Assembly (NCBI GenBank): GCA_031400505.1
Contig: JANNPZ010000060.1
Location: forward strand, 1 to 57,638
Direction: 5' to 3'
Length of the DNA stretch: 57,638 bases
From: JAIYDJ01 sp031400505
GTDB taxonomy: Bacteria > Pseudomonadota > Alphaproteobacteria > Rhodobacterales > Rhodobacteraceae
The stretch's first letter is position 1, and the number at the start of each line of letters is the position of its first letter. The notes below the pieces were generated by a model. That model worked only from the letters and a program-made list of their open reading frames with translations. It ran no database searches and was not told the DNA's origin. A program made the position numbers and the translations under genes. Below, piece by piece: positions 43,822 to 52,673 of this stretch.

Positions 43822-45738
43822 TCACCCTTTCAACTCCGCTGATATCCTGACCGGCCCCCCTGCGCCTTTCAGGCGCGCGCGATAGATCACCACGCCTTCG
43901 GCCACCCGCATCACATAGGTTCGCGTCTCGGCAAACGGGATCATTTCCACCCAATCGACCACGTCCACGTCGGGCTTGCGGGGGTCGCCGAAATCTTCGA
44001 TCCAAGCCGCAGGGCGACGCGGCCCTGCGTTATAGCCCGACGCGATCAGCGCTACCGAGGGCCCGAAAGTATCCACCATCTCGCGCAGGTACTGCGCCCC
44101 AAGCGTCACGTTGTAAGCCGGGTCGCTGGTCAGCCGCCCCAGCCCATACTCGAGACCGAGTGTGCGCGATACAATCTCGGCTGTCGCCGGCATTACCTGC
44201 ATCAACCCCCGCGCGCCAACCGGACTGCGCGCAGCAGGATCGAATTCGCTTTCACGCCGGGCAATTGACAGCGCCAGCGCACGGCTGACCGGCAATTCCC
44301 CTGACACCATATCGGTCATCGGAAAATAGGCACGCGGCAGGATCACGCCACGCTCTGCCGCAGCCTTGGCGACCAGCAACGCGATATGCGGCTCGCCCAG
44401 GTCCAGTGCCAGATCGGCCAGCGCCGCCACTTCGCCTTCAGGCAATCCGGCCACCAGATGCACAAAGAACCGCTTGGCCAGCGCCCGGTCGCCGGCCCGA
44501 ACCAACAGCCTCGCGGCTTGCAAAACCGAAGACGCTGCAAAAGATGCCCCCTGCCAGTCCGCCGCCGCGCCGACGTCCCAAAGCCGCTCGTCCAGCGCCA
44601 GTCCCAGCTTTTCCGCCGCAAGCAAGCCATAATACGCCGTTTGATGCCGCGCCGCCGACCGGTAGCTGTCAGTGGCTTCGGCATGTCCCGCAGCCTCTTG
44701 GGCTCGGCCCGTCCAATAGGCCGACCTTGCCAACGAAATCGGTGTTTTTGCGGCCTCTTGCACCCGCACAAAATGCGCCAGCGCCAATTCCGGGTCGCGC
44801 AGACTGCGCAACGCAACAAATCCCGCCAGAAACTCCAGATCGATATATTCTGCGCCGTTGGTCAGGTGGTGCGTGGCCGCCATCCGGTAGGCCGACTGTG
44901 CGTCGCCCTGCCGCAACATGCGCCGCGCCAACAACGCCCGCCGCTCGGCCCATGCCTCGGGCTGACCCAGCCGTTCGGCGCGATCGCTGCGTTCCAATAT
45001 GAGGGCCGCCGCATCATCGTAGCGATCCCGCTTCATCCGCCACACAAACCGGTCATAGGCCAGCCCCGGATCCCCGGCAACCGCTGCGGGTACCGCGTCG
45101 ACCAACCCCTGCACCCCGGCCCGGTCGGTCTGCAACGCAAGACGTGCCGACCCGAGGGCGCGCCAGTTTTCGTTGACGCGCGGCAACATCCGGGCGGCCT
45201 CTGCTTGCCGGTCGCCGGACCACAGGACACGGTCCAGCCGCACTTCATGCGCAACCACCAAAGCCTCGCCATAAAGCGACAGCAACTCGGTTTCCTCCTC
45301 GGTATCGAAGGCAAGTTCCGTCCACGCCCTGACCGCCTCTGCCTCGGCGTCTGTGCCGCGCCCCGAGGCCGCCAGCGCCTTGATCAGTGTCAGCGCGCCC
45401 AACCCCGTCTGCGGCTTTGCTGTCGCGAAATAGGCAATGATCCGGTCAGGATCGGTGGATCGTGCTACCGCCACTTCGCCCTTGGCCCGCAGCAGCGACA
45501 ATCCCGGCCAATCCGGGTGGCGCGACAGAAACGCCTCGTACTCTCCAAGTTTTCCCGTGCCGTCGCGCAGTTGCAGCCAGGTCACGATATCTCTTCCCAC
45601 ACCCGAGGTTACCGCCACGGCACCGCCCCAGTCTTTGCCCGCCGCCACCTGCAAAGCCGTGGCAAGCGCCTGCGCCTCGTCAGCGCGCACAGGAAAAGAC
45701 AAAGCCAACAGCAGGGTCAGCGGTCTGAGCAAGGACAT
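43822..45738 (-). CDS. slt: Soluble lytic murein transglycosylase
   Basis: 638 residues from ATG 45738, where MSLLRPLTLLLALSFPVRA is a clear signal peptide; ATG 45747 is possible. Residues ~20-440 are alpha-helical superhelix repeats (SEL-like). The C-terminal SLT domain has the catalytic Glu in IARRESEFDPAARSPVGARG, then LMQVMPATAEIV and IASGYNAGPRR. It cleaves peptidoglycan glycan strands, producing anhydromuropeptides in the periplasm. It is divergent from dapA. Confidence 0.92.
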   Translation of the reverse strand: MSLLRPLTLLLALSFPVRADEAQALATALQVAAGKDWGGAVAVTSGVGRDIVTWLQLRDGTGKLGEYEAFLSRHPDWPGLSLLRAKGEVAVARSTDPDRIIAYFATAKPQTGLGALTLIKALAASGRGTDAEAEAVRAWTELAFDTEEETELLSLYGEALVVAHEVRLDRVLWSGDRQAEAARMLPRVNENWRALGSARLALQTDRAGVQGLVDAVPAAVAGDPGLAYDRFVWRMKRDRYDDAAALILERSDRAERLGQPEAWAERRALLARRMLRQGDAQSAYRMAATHHLTNGAEYIDLEFLAGFVALRSLRDPELALAHFVRVQEAAKTPISLARSAYWTGRAQEAAGHAEATDSYRSAARHQTAYYGLLAAEKLGLALDERLWDVGAAADWQGASFAASSVLQAARLLVRAGDRALAKRFFVHLVAGLPEGEVAALADLALDLGEPHIALLVAKAAAERGVILPRAYFPMTDMVSGELPVSRALALSIARRESEFDPAARSPVGARGLMQVMPATAEIVSRTLGLEYGLGRLTSDPAYNVTLGAQYLREMVDTFGPSVALIASGYNAGPRRPAAWIEDFGDPRKPDVDVVDWVEMIPFAETRTYVMRVAEGVVIYRARLKGAGGPVRISAELKG

Positions 45739-45895
45739 CAAATGCATTTCCAGAGTCTGCCTCACTGCACAGGCGGCCACAAGCCACCCTCGCGTGATCC
45801 GCACGTTTCCGCGCGTCTTGTGAACCGCCCCTCGCCCGGCTAGGAAGGTCGAACTTCTAACGGGGCGACTCAATCCCCACCAGCCGGAGCATGCC

Positions 45896-46771
45896 ATGTT
45901 CAAAGGGTCCATTCCCGCCCTGATCACGCCGTTCTCTGGCGGTGCCGTTGACTTCGGCATGCTTGACCGTCTGGTCGAATGGCACATCGAACAGGGCAGT
46001 CACGGCCTGGTTCCCGTCGGCACCACGGGCGAAAGCCCGACCCTTAGTCATGCCGAACACGGTGCGGTCGTCGAGGCGGTCGTGAAGGCAGCAGCGGGCC
46101 GGATCCCCGTCATCGCCGGTGCCGGATCAAACAACACCGCCGAAGGGATCGACCTGATCCGCCATGCCCAAATGGTGGGAGCCGATGGCGCATTGGTTGT
46201 GACGCCATATTACAACAAACCGACCCAGGCCGGGCTGGTGGCGCATTACACCGCGCTGCATGACTGCTGCGATCTGCCGATTATCATCTACAACATCCCG
46301 GGTCGGTCAGTAGTAGACATGTCGCCCGAGACGATGGGCGCCCTTTCACGGCTGCCGCGCATTGTCGGCGTCAAGGATGCCACCGGCAAGATCGAGCGTG
46401 TCAGCCAGCAGCGCATCACATGCGGCCCTGATTTCATCCAGCTTTCGGGCGAGGATGCGACTGCACTCGGCTTCAACGCGCATGGCGGTACCGGCTGTAT
46501 TTCGGTCACTGCGAATGTAGCACCCAAACTTTGCGCAGAGTTTCAGACAGCCACCTTGCGCGGCGATTTCGCGGGCGCCCTGGCCCTGCAAGACCGCCTG
46601 ATGCCCCTGCACGAGGCGATCTTTATCGAACCCGGCCTTGCAGGCGCGAAATACGGCCTGTCCTTGCTGGGCATGGGTAACGAAGAGGTGCGCCTGCCAT
46701 TGGTCAAGCTGACCGAACCGACCAAAGAGCGTATCGCGGCGGCCATGCGCCACGCGGGGTTGCTGAACTGA
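45896..46771 (+). CDS. dapA: 4-hydroxy-tetrahydrodipicolinate synthase
   Basis: 291 residues. The Schiff-base Lys160 lies in RIVGVKDATGKI, the catalytic Tyr132 in IYNIPGRS, and the Thr-Thr-Gly-Glu pocket at 43-46 in PVGTTGESPT. The lysine-feedback site region is also conserved. It condenses pyruvate with aspartate semialdehyde in the DAP/lysine pathway, which feeds peptidoglycan. GGAG precedes the ATG. It is divergent from slt, another cell-wall gene. Confidence 0.96.
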   Translation: MFKGSIPALITPFSGGAVDFGMLDRLVEWHIEQGSHGLVPVGTTGESPTLSHAEHGAVVEAVVKAAAGRIPVIAGAGSNNTAEGIDLIRHAQMVGADGALVVTPYYNKPTQAGLVAHYTALHDCCDLPIIIYNIPGRSVVDMSPETMGALSRLPRIVGVKDATGKIERVSQQRITCGPDFIQLSGEDATALGFNAHGGTGCISVTANVAPKLCAEFQTATLRGDFAGALALQDRLMPLHEAIFIEPGLAGAKYGLSLLGMGNEEVRLPLVKLTEPTKERIAAAMRHAGLLN

Positions 46772-46803
46772 CGCCAGCGCAGAATCTTCGCGGAAGTCTG
46801 TTC

Positions 46804-47628
46804 ATGGTTGCGGCGATGGCCGGGTTTGCCATCGAAGACGGCTTTCTGAAAGCGTCTGCCCGGGAAATGCCGCTGGGTCAGGTTCTGATCCTTGTCGGGC
46901 TTGCCGGGATGACGGCTTTTGGCCTGCAAGCCCGCGCTGCTGGCCAACCGGCATTTCCGCGCGCGCTGTTCAGCCGGGGCATGGCCATCCGGTCGGGGTT
47001 CGAGTTGACGGGGCGGCTGTTTTACTCGCTCGCCGTTGCGCTCACTCCGATTTCGGTCGCATCGGCCATCCTGCAAGCCACGCCTCTGGTGGTCGTGCTT
47101 GGGGCTGCGCTGATCTTTGGCGAAAAGGTCGGACTTGCGCGCTGGCTTGCGGTGGTGGCCGGGTTTGCCGGCGTGCTGATGATCCTGCGTCCCGGCCTTG
47201 ACGGGTTCGATGCGATGTCGCTGCTGGCGCTTGTCGGGATGCTGGGCTTTGCGGGGCGCGATCTGGCGACCCGCGCTGCGCCGCGCACGCTGTCGAACGC
47301 ACAGCTTGGGGTGGCGGGCTTTGCCGTCCTTGGCCTGTCCGGTGCTGTCTTGCTAGCGGTGTCTGGGGGTGCCAGCCTGCCGTCGCTGCGCGCCCTGCTG
47401 CTGACCGCCGCCACCGCGATCTTTGCCGTAACGGCCTATGGCGCCCTGACGTCTGCGATGCGAACCGGCGAAGTGTCCGTCGTGACGCCGTTCCGGTACA
47501 CGCGACTTGTCTTTGCGTTGATCCTTGGGGTTGTGGTCTATGCGGAACGCCCCGATGCGATGACCCTGCTGGGATCCACCGTGATTGTTGCGAGCGGGGT
47601 TTTCGCGCTGACCCGCCGCCGCACGTGA
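46804..47628 (+). CDS. EamA (DMT) transporter, copy 3
   Basis: 274 residues from ATG 46804, but the frame is open upstream to a CTG at 46768 that overlaps the dapA stop codon. The intervening residues TPAQNLRGSLF look like a normal N-terminus for this family, so the true start may be non-ATG. Two EamA halves are visible (SVASAILQATPLVVVLGAAL, VSVVTPFRYTRLVFALILGV). It is not closely similar to copies 1 and 2. Substrate unknown. Confidence 0.85.
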   Translation: MVAAMAGFAIEDGFLKASAREMPLGQVLILVGLAGMTAFGLQARAAGQPAFPRALFSRGMAIRSGFELTGRLFYSLAVALTPISVASAILQATPLVVVLGAALIFGEKVGLARWLAVVAGFAGVLMILRPGLDGFDAMSLLALVGMLGFAGRDLATRAAPRTLSNAQLGVAGFAVLGLSGAVLLAVSGGASLPSLRALLLTAATAIFAVTAYGALTSAMRTGEVSVVTPFRYTRLVFALILGVVVYAERPDAMTLLGSTVIVASGVFALTRRRT

Positions 47629-47851
47629 TCAGACAGGCGGCGCGCCGAATCGCCTGACAGATTGTTGCTTAACAGACCGTTTATCCCTGACCCGTACCGG
47701 CCTTGGACCCATCAAATCGGGTTGATCGTTTCCAAATCGTCACCAATGCCATCGCCGGGCCGTTTCTTGGTCGAAAAAATGGCAAAATCTGGGTGCTTGT
47801 TGGGCAGAAGGTCAACTGACCGCCACACAAGTTAACAGGAAGGACTACCCC
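47629..47851 (+). other. Intergenic region before second Hint gene
   Basis: This 223 bp interval contains a short CAGGCG / CGCCTG inverted repeat near 47636-47658, which might end the dapA-transporter transcript. The remainder should contain the Hint gene promoter, and AACAGGAAGGA near 47834-47844 is its ribosome site. I see no gene. Confidence 0.4.
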
Positions 47852-48445
47852 ATGTTCATGCAAGATCTTACCCGCTTTGCCCATTCTGTCGTTGCTGCCG
47901 AACTGCTGATCCAACCCGTTGTCAGCGGAATTCTTGCAGGCACGCTGGTGGAAAGGGCCGATGGTTGGTGCCGAGTGGAAACTCTGCGGATGGGCGACCT
48001 TGTGCAATCCCTGGACGGCGGGCTGGTGCGCGTGCTCGCGGTGGACCGACGCACACTGCGCCCAGAGATGGGCCAAGCGGTGGTGGCGGTGCCCGGCGGC
48101 GCCTTCGATGCTTGCAGCTATCTGCAACTGCTGCCGGGCCAGCATGTCTTGGTCGACACGCTGAACGATGCAGAACTGCCTGATGACGCGTTCGCCCTGG
48201 TCCCCGCTTTGGCGCTTGAAGGGCAATCGGGCTGCAACCGGCGCTATGCATTGCGCGAAATAGAGGTGATCACGCCGATGTTCGCACAGGAAGAAATCCT
48301 GTGGGCAAACTCCGGCCTGATGATCCACTGCCCAGGCATCGCCGAGGGCGCAGGCCGACGCCCGGACAGTGATTTCTTTCCGCGGCTGAACATGGTCAGT
48401 GCCCGCGCCTTGCTAACCCGCCGTGCAGCTTTGTTGGCGGCGTGA
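47852..48445 (+). CDS. Hint-domain (Hedgehog/intein-like) protein
   Basis: 197 residues. After a ~25-residue leader, the Hint_2 pattern appears: GILAGTLVERADGWCRVETL then RMGDLVQSLDGGLVRVLAVD, and the later LQLLPGQHVLVDTLNDAELP. In autocatalytic members the first strand starts with Cys or Ser; here that position is Ala or Gly (ILAGTLV), so self-cleavage looks lost, although the QH pair is kept. This is the opposite of the protein at 6293. Likely a binding or structural use of the fold, but this is inference. Confidence 0.78.
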   Translation: MFMQDLTRFAHSVVAAELLIQPVVSGILAGTLVERADGWCRVETLRMGDLVQSLDGGLVRVLAVDRRTLRPEMGQAVVAVPGGAFDACSYLQLLPGQHVLVDTLNDAELPDDAFALVPALALEGQSGCNRRYALREIEVITPMFAQEEILWANSGLMIHCPGIAEGAGRRPDSDFFPRLNMVSARALLTRRAALLAA

Positions 48446-48470
48446 TCCTTGTCACGACGGCCCGGGCAGG

Positions 48471-48914
48471 TCAGGTGCGTCTGCGCTTGCCCTCGACCTG
48501 CCCAAGCCGGATCTGGCGCAGCGCCTCGATCAACAGTGCGGTCAAAAGCCCGAAGTTCAAGAACCCGTTGGCCGCAGCCATACCTGCCAGCAGCCGCCAA
48601 TCCTGCGGCAGCAGCACATCCCCCAAACCAAGCGTCGTATAGACCACCAGCGCGAAGTACACCGACTCCTCCAGCGTCTTGAACGCCCCTAAACCCAGAA
48701 GGGCCGAAGCCCACACCCAGACCCCGGCCGTGATCACCCCCAGCACCCACAACGACACCCCCGCCAGCAAGAGCACAAGCTTTGGCCAGTGTGGCTCTTG
48801 CAGCAGCCAGTTGTGGCCGCGCTGAAACGCCACTTCCAGGACCATCGCCGCCAGTGCGGAAATCAGAATGTTCGTCAGCAGCAATGCCGTGCCAACCGCG
48901 ATTTGAAGCAGCAT
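48471..48914 (-). CDS. Two-helix ion channel family protein
   Basis: 147 residues with three to four hydrophobic segments. The pore loop VVYTTLGLGDVLLPQDWRL contains the selectivity-filter-like TTLGLGD (TxGxGD) typical of Ion_trans_2 potassium channels. The basic tail LGQVEGKRRRT would be cytoplasmic. There is no RCK/TrkA domain. It converges on the Hint gene and is divergent from smpB. GGGAGA precedes the ATG. Confidence 0.82.
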   Translation of the reverse strand: MLLQIAVGTALLLTNILISALAAMVLEVAFQRGHNWLLQEPHWPKLVLLLAGVSLWVLGVITAGVWVWASALLGLGAFKTLEESVYFALVVYTTLGLGDVLLPQDWRLLAGMAAANGFLNFGLLTALLIEALRQIRLGQVEGKRRRT

Positions 48915-49025
48915 CTGTGTCTCCCATTTTTCCCAGATTACCGGGACCAGCGCGGCGGCGCCCTGTTTCAGATCAAGACCACATGTATGGACTTCGCCAG
49001 CGCCAGTGCCTATTTCGTTGCGATC

Positions 49026-49505
49026 ATGATCAAACTATCCGACCCCAATTCCAAACTCATCGCCGAAAACCGCCGCGCGCGGTTTGACTATGCCATCGAA
49101 AGCGATCTTGAAGCCGGGATCATGCTGATGGGCTCTGAGGTTAAGTCGCTCCGCCAGGGCGGCTCCAATTTGGGCGAATCCTATGCGTCGGTCGAAGGTG
49201 GCGAGTTGTGGCTGATCAATGGCTACATCGCCCCCTATGTGCAGGCAAAGCAGTTTGGCCACGAAGAGCGCAGGCGGCGCAAACTGTTGGTATCGGCCAA
49301 GGAATTGTCGCGGCTGTGGAATGCTGTGGGGCGCGAAGGCATGACTCTGGTGCCGTTGAAAATGTATTTCAATGAGCGCGGGATGGTCAAGGTCAAGATT
49401 GGCGTCGCCAAGGGCAAGAAGTTGGCGGACAAGCGCGAAACGAGTGCGAAACGAGACTGGGACCGCCAGAAAGCACGCATCATGAAGGAAGGCCACCGCA
49501 GCTGA
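49026..49505 (+). CDS. smpB: SsrA-binding protein SmpB
   Basis: 159 residues from ATG 49026. The family core is present: LIAENRRARFDYAIESDLEA, GSEVKSLRQGGSNLGESYAS, and LVPLKMYFNERGMVKVKIGV, with the basic tail KGKKLADKRETSAKRDWDRQ. It carries tmRNA to stalled ribosomes. No good Shine-Dalgarno lies before this ATG or the alternative at 48987. The tmRNA gene itself is not in this window. Confidence 0.94.
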   Translation: MIKLSDPNSKLIAENRRARFDYAIESDLEAGIMLMGSEVKSLRQGGSNLGESYASVEGGELWLINGYIAPYVQAKQFGHEERRRRKLLVSAKELSRLWNAVGREGMTLVPLKMYFNERGMVKVKIGVAKGKKLADKRETSAKRDWDRQKARIMKEGHRS

Positions 49506-49657
49506 CGCCTGACCCGCCGTGAGAAATGCGTGCATTTGTTGCCCAATGGTTAACAATTCGTGATAGGTCGCCTTGTCCGGCGCGAAATCTTCGCGGCGGG
49601 ATGCGGTGGGCCCGAACGCGGAAATTCGCGCGGGCAAAACGAGGGAAAGGTGTCAAC

Positions 49658-49963
49658 ATGTTGGAAATCATCATTCAATTGATCGCTGGGGCTGCGGGCG
49701 GCAACGCCCTTGGTGCTGTAGCAAAGAACCTGAGCCTTGGCACGGCGGGCAACTCGATTGCCGGCGCGCTGGGTGGCGGGCTGGGCGGGCAACTGCTTGG
49801 AATGCTGGGTGGGGCCGGTGTCGGCGCTGCCGCAGCAGGCGGGGCCGCTGCGGGCGGACTGGACATCGGCTCGATCATCCAGGCGCTTGTCTCGGGTGGC
49901 GCAGGCGGTGGCGTGTTGATGGCGGTGGTCAGTGTCGTCAAAGGCATGATGGCCAAGAAATAA
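49658..49963 (+). CDS. Glycine-rich small membrane-type hypothetical protein
   Basis: 101 residues from ATG 49658, which follows a strong GAGGGAAAGG. It is almost wholly Gly/Ala/Leu in glycine-zipper-like runs (AGAAGGNALGAVAKNLSLG, GGGLGGQLLGMLGGAG) with a hydrophobic C-terminal helix and a KK ending. Likely membrane-associated or oligomerising. I do not recognise a functional family. A strong hairpin follows its stop by eight bases. Confidence 0.75.
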   Translation: MLEIIIQLIAGAAGGNALGAVAKNLSLGTAGNSIAGALGGGLGGQLLGMLGGAGVGAAAAGGAAAGGLDIGSIIQALVSGGAGGGVLMAVVSVVKGMMAKK

Positions 49964-49971
49964 TATTGCGC

Positions 49972-49995
49972 GCGGGCACAGCAAACTGTGCCCGC
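49972..49995 (+). terminator. Hairpin after glycine-rich gene
   Basis: A perfect 10-bp stem GCGGGCACAG / CTGTGCCCGC with a CAAA loop begins eight bases after the stop codon. No T-run follows (ACGGCTTTGG), so it may be a Rho-aided or RNA-stabilising 3' hairpin rather than a classic terminator. Confidence 0.55.
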
Positions 49996-50066
49996 ACGGC
50001 TTTGGCGGTCTTGCCAGCAGGGGCTGCTCCGGTCTATCGGAGGCTATCCCCTGCAGGAGCAGCACC

Positions 50067-50918
50067 ATGACCCCGGATGACCCCAAAACGCTGGTTTCCA
50101 CCGACTGGCTGGCCGCGCATCTGCGAGACCCAGACCTGCGGGTGCTGGACGCATCGTGGTACATGCCGGGCAGCGGGCGAGACGCGAAAGCGGAATTCGC
50201 AGCAGCCCATATCCCTGGCACGCGGTTTTTTGACATCGACGAGATCGCGGATCATCGCAGCGCCCTGCCCCACACCGCACCGCCAGCCGAGAAATTCATC
50301 AGCAGGATGCGCGCGATGGGCGTGGGCGACGGACATCAGGTTGTGGTCTATGACGGCAGCGGGATTTTCAGCGCGGCGCGCGTCTGGTGGACCTTTCGCC
50401 TGATGGGCAAGTTCGACATCGCCGTGCTGGACGGCGGTTTGCCAAAATGGCGGGCCGAAGGGCGCGAGATCGAGGATATGCCACAGGTCCCACGCGACCG
50501 CCACATCACCGTCAGCCGCCAGAACCACCTGATCAAGGATGTGACGCAAGTGGCCCATGCCAGCAAGCTGGGCCTGGTCGAGGTGATCGACGCGAGGTCC
50601 GAAGCCCGATTTCGCGGTGATGTCGCCGAACCGCGGCCCGGTTTGCGATCGGGCCATATCCCGGGATCAAAGAATGTACCCTATGGATCGGTGCTGAATG
50701 AAGACGGGACGATGCGGGATGGGGCTGCCTTGCGCGCCGTATTCGAAACGGCTGGGATCGATCTGAAGAAACCCGCAATCACCACCTGCGGGTCGGGGAT
50801 CACGGCTGCGGTGTTGTCTTTGGCGCTAGAGAGGGTGGGGCATCGCAGCCACGCGCTTTATGACGGGTCCTGGGCGGAGTGGGGAATGTATGATGATCTG
50901 CCGGTTGCAAAAGGCTGA
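50067..50918 (+). CDS. sseA: 3-mercaptopyruvate sulfurtransferase
   Basis: 283 residues with two rhodanese domains. The first carries VLDASWYMPGSGRDAKAEF without a catalytic Cys; the second has the active loop Cys241-Gly-Ser-Gly-Ile-Thr-Ala, the form that marks mercaptopyruvate rather than thiosulfate as donor. It moves sulfur to acceptors such as thioredoxin or cyanide. CAGGAGCAG precedes the ATG. Confidence 0.93.
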   Translation: MTPDDPKTLVSTDWLAAHLRDPDLRVLDASWYMPGSGRDAKAEFAAAHIPGTRFFDIDEIADHRSALPHTAPPAEKFISRMRAMGVGDGHQVVVYDGSGIFSAARVWWTFRLMGKFDIAVLDGGLPKWRAEGREIEDMPQVPRDRHITVSRQNHLIKDVTQVAHASKLGLVEVIDARSEARFRGDVAEPRPGLRSGHIPGSKNVPYGSVLNEDGTMRDGAALRAVFETAGIDLKKPAITTCGSGITAAVLSLALERVGHRSHALYDGSWAEWGMYDDLPVAKG

Positions 50919-50939
50919 CGGTGGGTTGTGGGGCTGAGG

Positions 50940-50995
50940 CCGGGGGGCTTCACACCCCCCGGAACCCCCCGTGGGATATTCATGAACAGATGATG
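50940..50995 (+). repeat. Dispersed hairpin plus GGGATATT element
   Basis: An 8-bp stem CCGGGGGG / CCCCCCGG (50940-50947 and 50955-50962) is followed by AACCCCCCGT and GGGATATTCATGAACAGATG. The last 17 bases match 21876-21892 exactly, and the hairpin plus GGGATATT order matches the reverse-strand copy at 43771. It lies just after sseA and could terminate it. Confidence 0.65.
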
Positions 50996-51036
50996 GGCAG
51001 GGCTTTCGACCCTTGGCTCGAATACCAGGAGACAGC

Positions 51037-52200
51037 ATGCTGGATGCGCTGAAGCCGCAAGTACAGGACAAGATATTGATCTTGATGCAGATGTACAGCG
51101 AGGATCCGCGTGCGGGGAAGATCGATCTTGGAGTGGGAGTGTACAAGGATTCCAGCGGGCTGACGCCGGTGATGCGGGCGGTCAAAGCGGCAGAGCGGCG
51201 TTTGTGGGAGGTCGAGACGACCAAGACCTATACCGGGCTTGCGGGTGATCCGGCTTTCGGCGCGGCGATGGTGCGGTTGATCCTGGGGGCGGATGTGCCA
51301 GCGGCGGCGGTGGCGACGCCGGGTGGCACTGGAGCGATCCGGCAGGGGTTCGAGTTGATCAAGATGGCGGCACCGGGTGCGGTGGTCTGGCTGCCCGACC
51401 CGACCTGGCCGAACCATCCGTCGATCTTGTCCTATCTGGGGATGAAGACTGCCGCGTATCGGTACTTCGATGCGGCAACCGGCGCGCTGGACGTGGCAGG
51501 GATGCTGGAGGATCTGGGGCGCGTGGCACCCGGCGATGTGGTGTTGCTGCATGGCTGCTGTCACAATCCGACCGGTGCCAATCCGTCGGCAGAAAACTGG
51601 GCGGCGATGGCGGATGTGATGGCGGCGCGCGGGGCGGTTCCGTTTGTCGATCTGGCCTATCAGGGCTTTGGCGACGGGCTGGAGGCGGATGCCGCCGCGA
51701 CCCGAATGATCGCCACACGGTTCCCCGAGGTACTGATCGCCGCCAGTTGTTCCAAGAACTTCGGGATTTACCGCGAACGGGCGGGGGTTCTGATCGCGCT
51801 TGGCGGGGATCTGGGCATCACGCAGGGCAATCTGGCCTATCTGAACCGGCAGAACTTCAGCTTTCCGCCGGACCATGGCGCGCGGCTGGTGACGATGATC
51901 CTGGCCGATGACGCGTTGCGCAACGACTGGATGGCGGAGTTGGAAGAGGTGCGGTTGAACATGCTGACCCTGCGGCAGTGTCTGGCGGATGCGCTGTGCC
52001 AGGCCACCAATTCCGACCGGTTCGATTTCGTGGCGGCACATCGCGGCATGTTTAGCCGCCTTGGGTTGACCGAGGCGCAGGTGGCGCGTTTGCGCGAAGA
52101 AAACGGCATCTACATGGTGGGCGACAGTCGCATCAACATCGCCGGTCTGAACGCCGCCAGCATTCCCGTGCTGGCGGCGGCGATTGCGGGTGTGATTTGA
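51037..52200 (+). CDS. tyrB: Aromatic amino acid aminotransferase (AspC/TyrB family)
   Basis: 387 residues from ATG 51037, preceded by AGGAGA. The PLP Lys240 is in AASCSKNFGIYRERAG, Asn177 in CHNPTG, Asp205 in VDLAYQGFG and the cofactor Tyr region in TKTYTGLAGDPAF. The subgroup resembles aromatic aminotransferases of Paracoccus/Rhodobacter, which also accept aspartate. It interconverts aromatic amino acids and their 2-ketoacids. It converges on the GNAT gene three bases away. Confidence 0.92.
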   Translation: MLDALKPQVQDKILILMQMYSEDPRAGKIDLGVGVYKDSSGLTPVMRAVKAAERRLWEVETTKTYTGLAGDPAFGAAMVRLILGADVPAAAVATPGGTGAIRQGFELIKMAAPGAVVWLPDPTWPNHPSILSYLGMKTAAYRYFDAATGALDVAGMLEDLGRVAPGDVVLLHGCCHNPTGANPSAENWAAMADVMAARGAVPFVDLAYQGFGDGLEADAAATRMIATRFPEVLIAASCSKNFGIYRERAGVLIALGGDLGITQGNLAYLNRQNFSFPPDHGARLVTMILADDALRNDWMAELEEVRLNMLTLRQCLADALCQATNSDRFDFVAAHRGMFSRLGLTEAQVARLREENGIYMVGDSRINIAGLNAASIPVLAAAIAGVI

Positions 52201-52203
52201 CGG

Positions 52204-52662
52204 TCAGGTCAGGCGTTTGAGGAAGACGATCTTGTCTTCGCCGGCCTGATAGAACTCGGGGATGTGGGCCACTTCGGTGTAACCGTTGCGCTGGTAAAAC
52301 GCCCGTGTCGGCGCAAAGTCCGGCAGGCCCGAGGTTTCGACGATCAGCAGCCGTTGCTTGCGCTGGATCAGCAAGGCCTCGACATGGGCAAGCAGAGCCG
52401 TGCCGTGGCCCCTGCCCTGCGCTTGCGGATGAACTGCGATCAACAGCAGGTTCCAGACCGCATCCGCCATTCGTTCCGGGGCGCAGTAAGCCACGGCCTG
52501 CGGACCGGCCAGATGCCCGGTCAGCCAGATGTCGGGGCCGTCGGGGTCTGCCAGAAGGGCGGCTGTCATCTCGTCCAGCAGGTCGGACGGGAACAGGTCG
52601 TTGGCGTCGATCACGGCCTTGATCGGGGCAAGGTCGGTTTGGACAAGCGGGCGAATGTGCAT
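52204..52662 (-). CDS. GNAT-family N-acetyltransferase
   Basis: 152 residues from ATG 52662, preceded by CGGAG. The domain is canonical: LLLIAVHPQAQGRGHGTALL holds the acetyl-CoA Q/RxxGxG/A loop, and LPDFAPTRAFYQRNGYTEVA is the final helix with conserved Tyr. Target unknown. It starts 11 bp after the YjhX stop codon, so the two are co-transcribed. Confidence 0.9.
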   Translation of the reverse strand: MHIRPLVQTDLAPIKAVIDANDLFPSDLLDEMTAALLADPDGPDIWLTGHLAGPQAVAYCAPERMADAVWNLLLIAVHPQAQGRGHGTALLAHVEALLIQRKQRLLIVETSGLPDFAPTRAFYQRNGYTEVAHIPEFYQAGEDKIVFLKRLT

Positions 52663-52673
52663 GATAACTCCGG

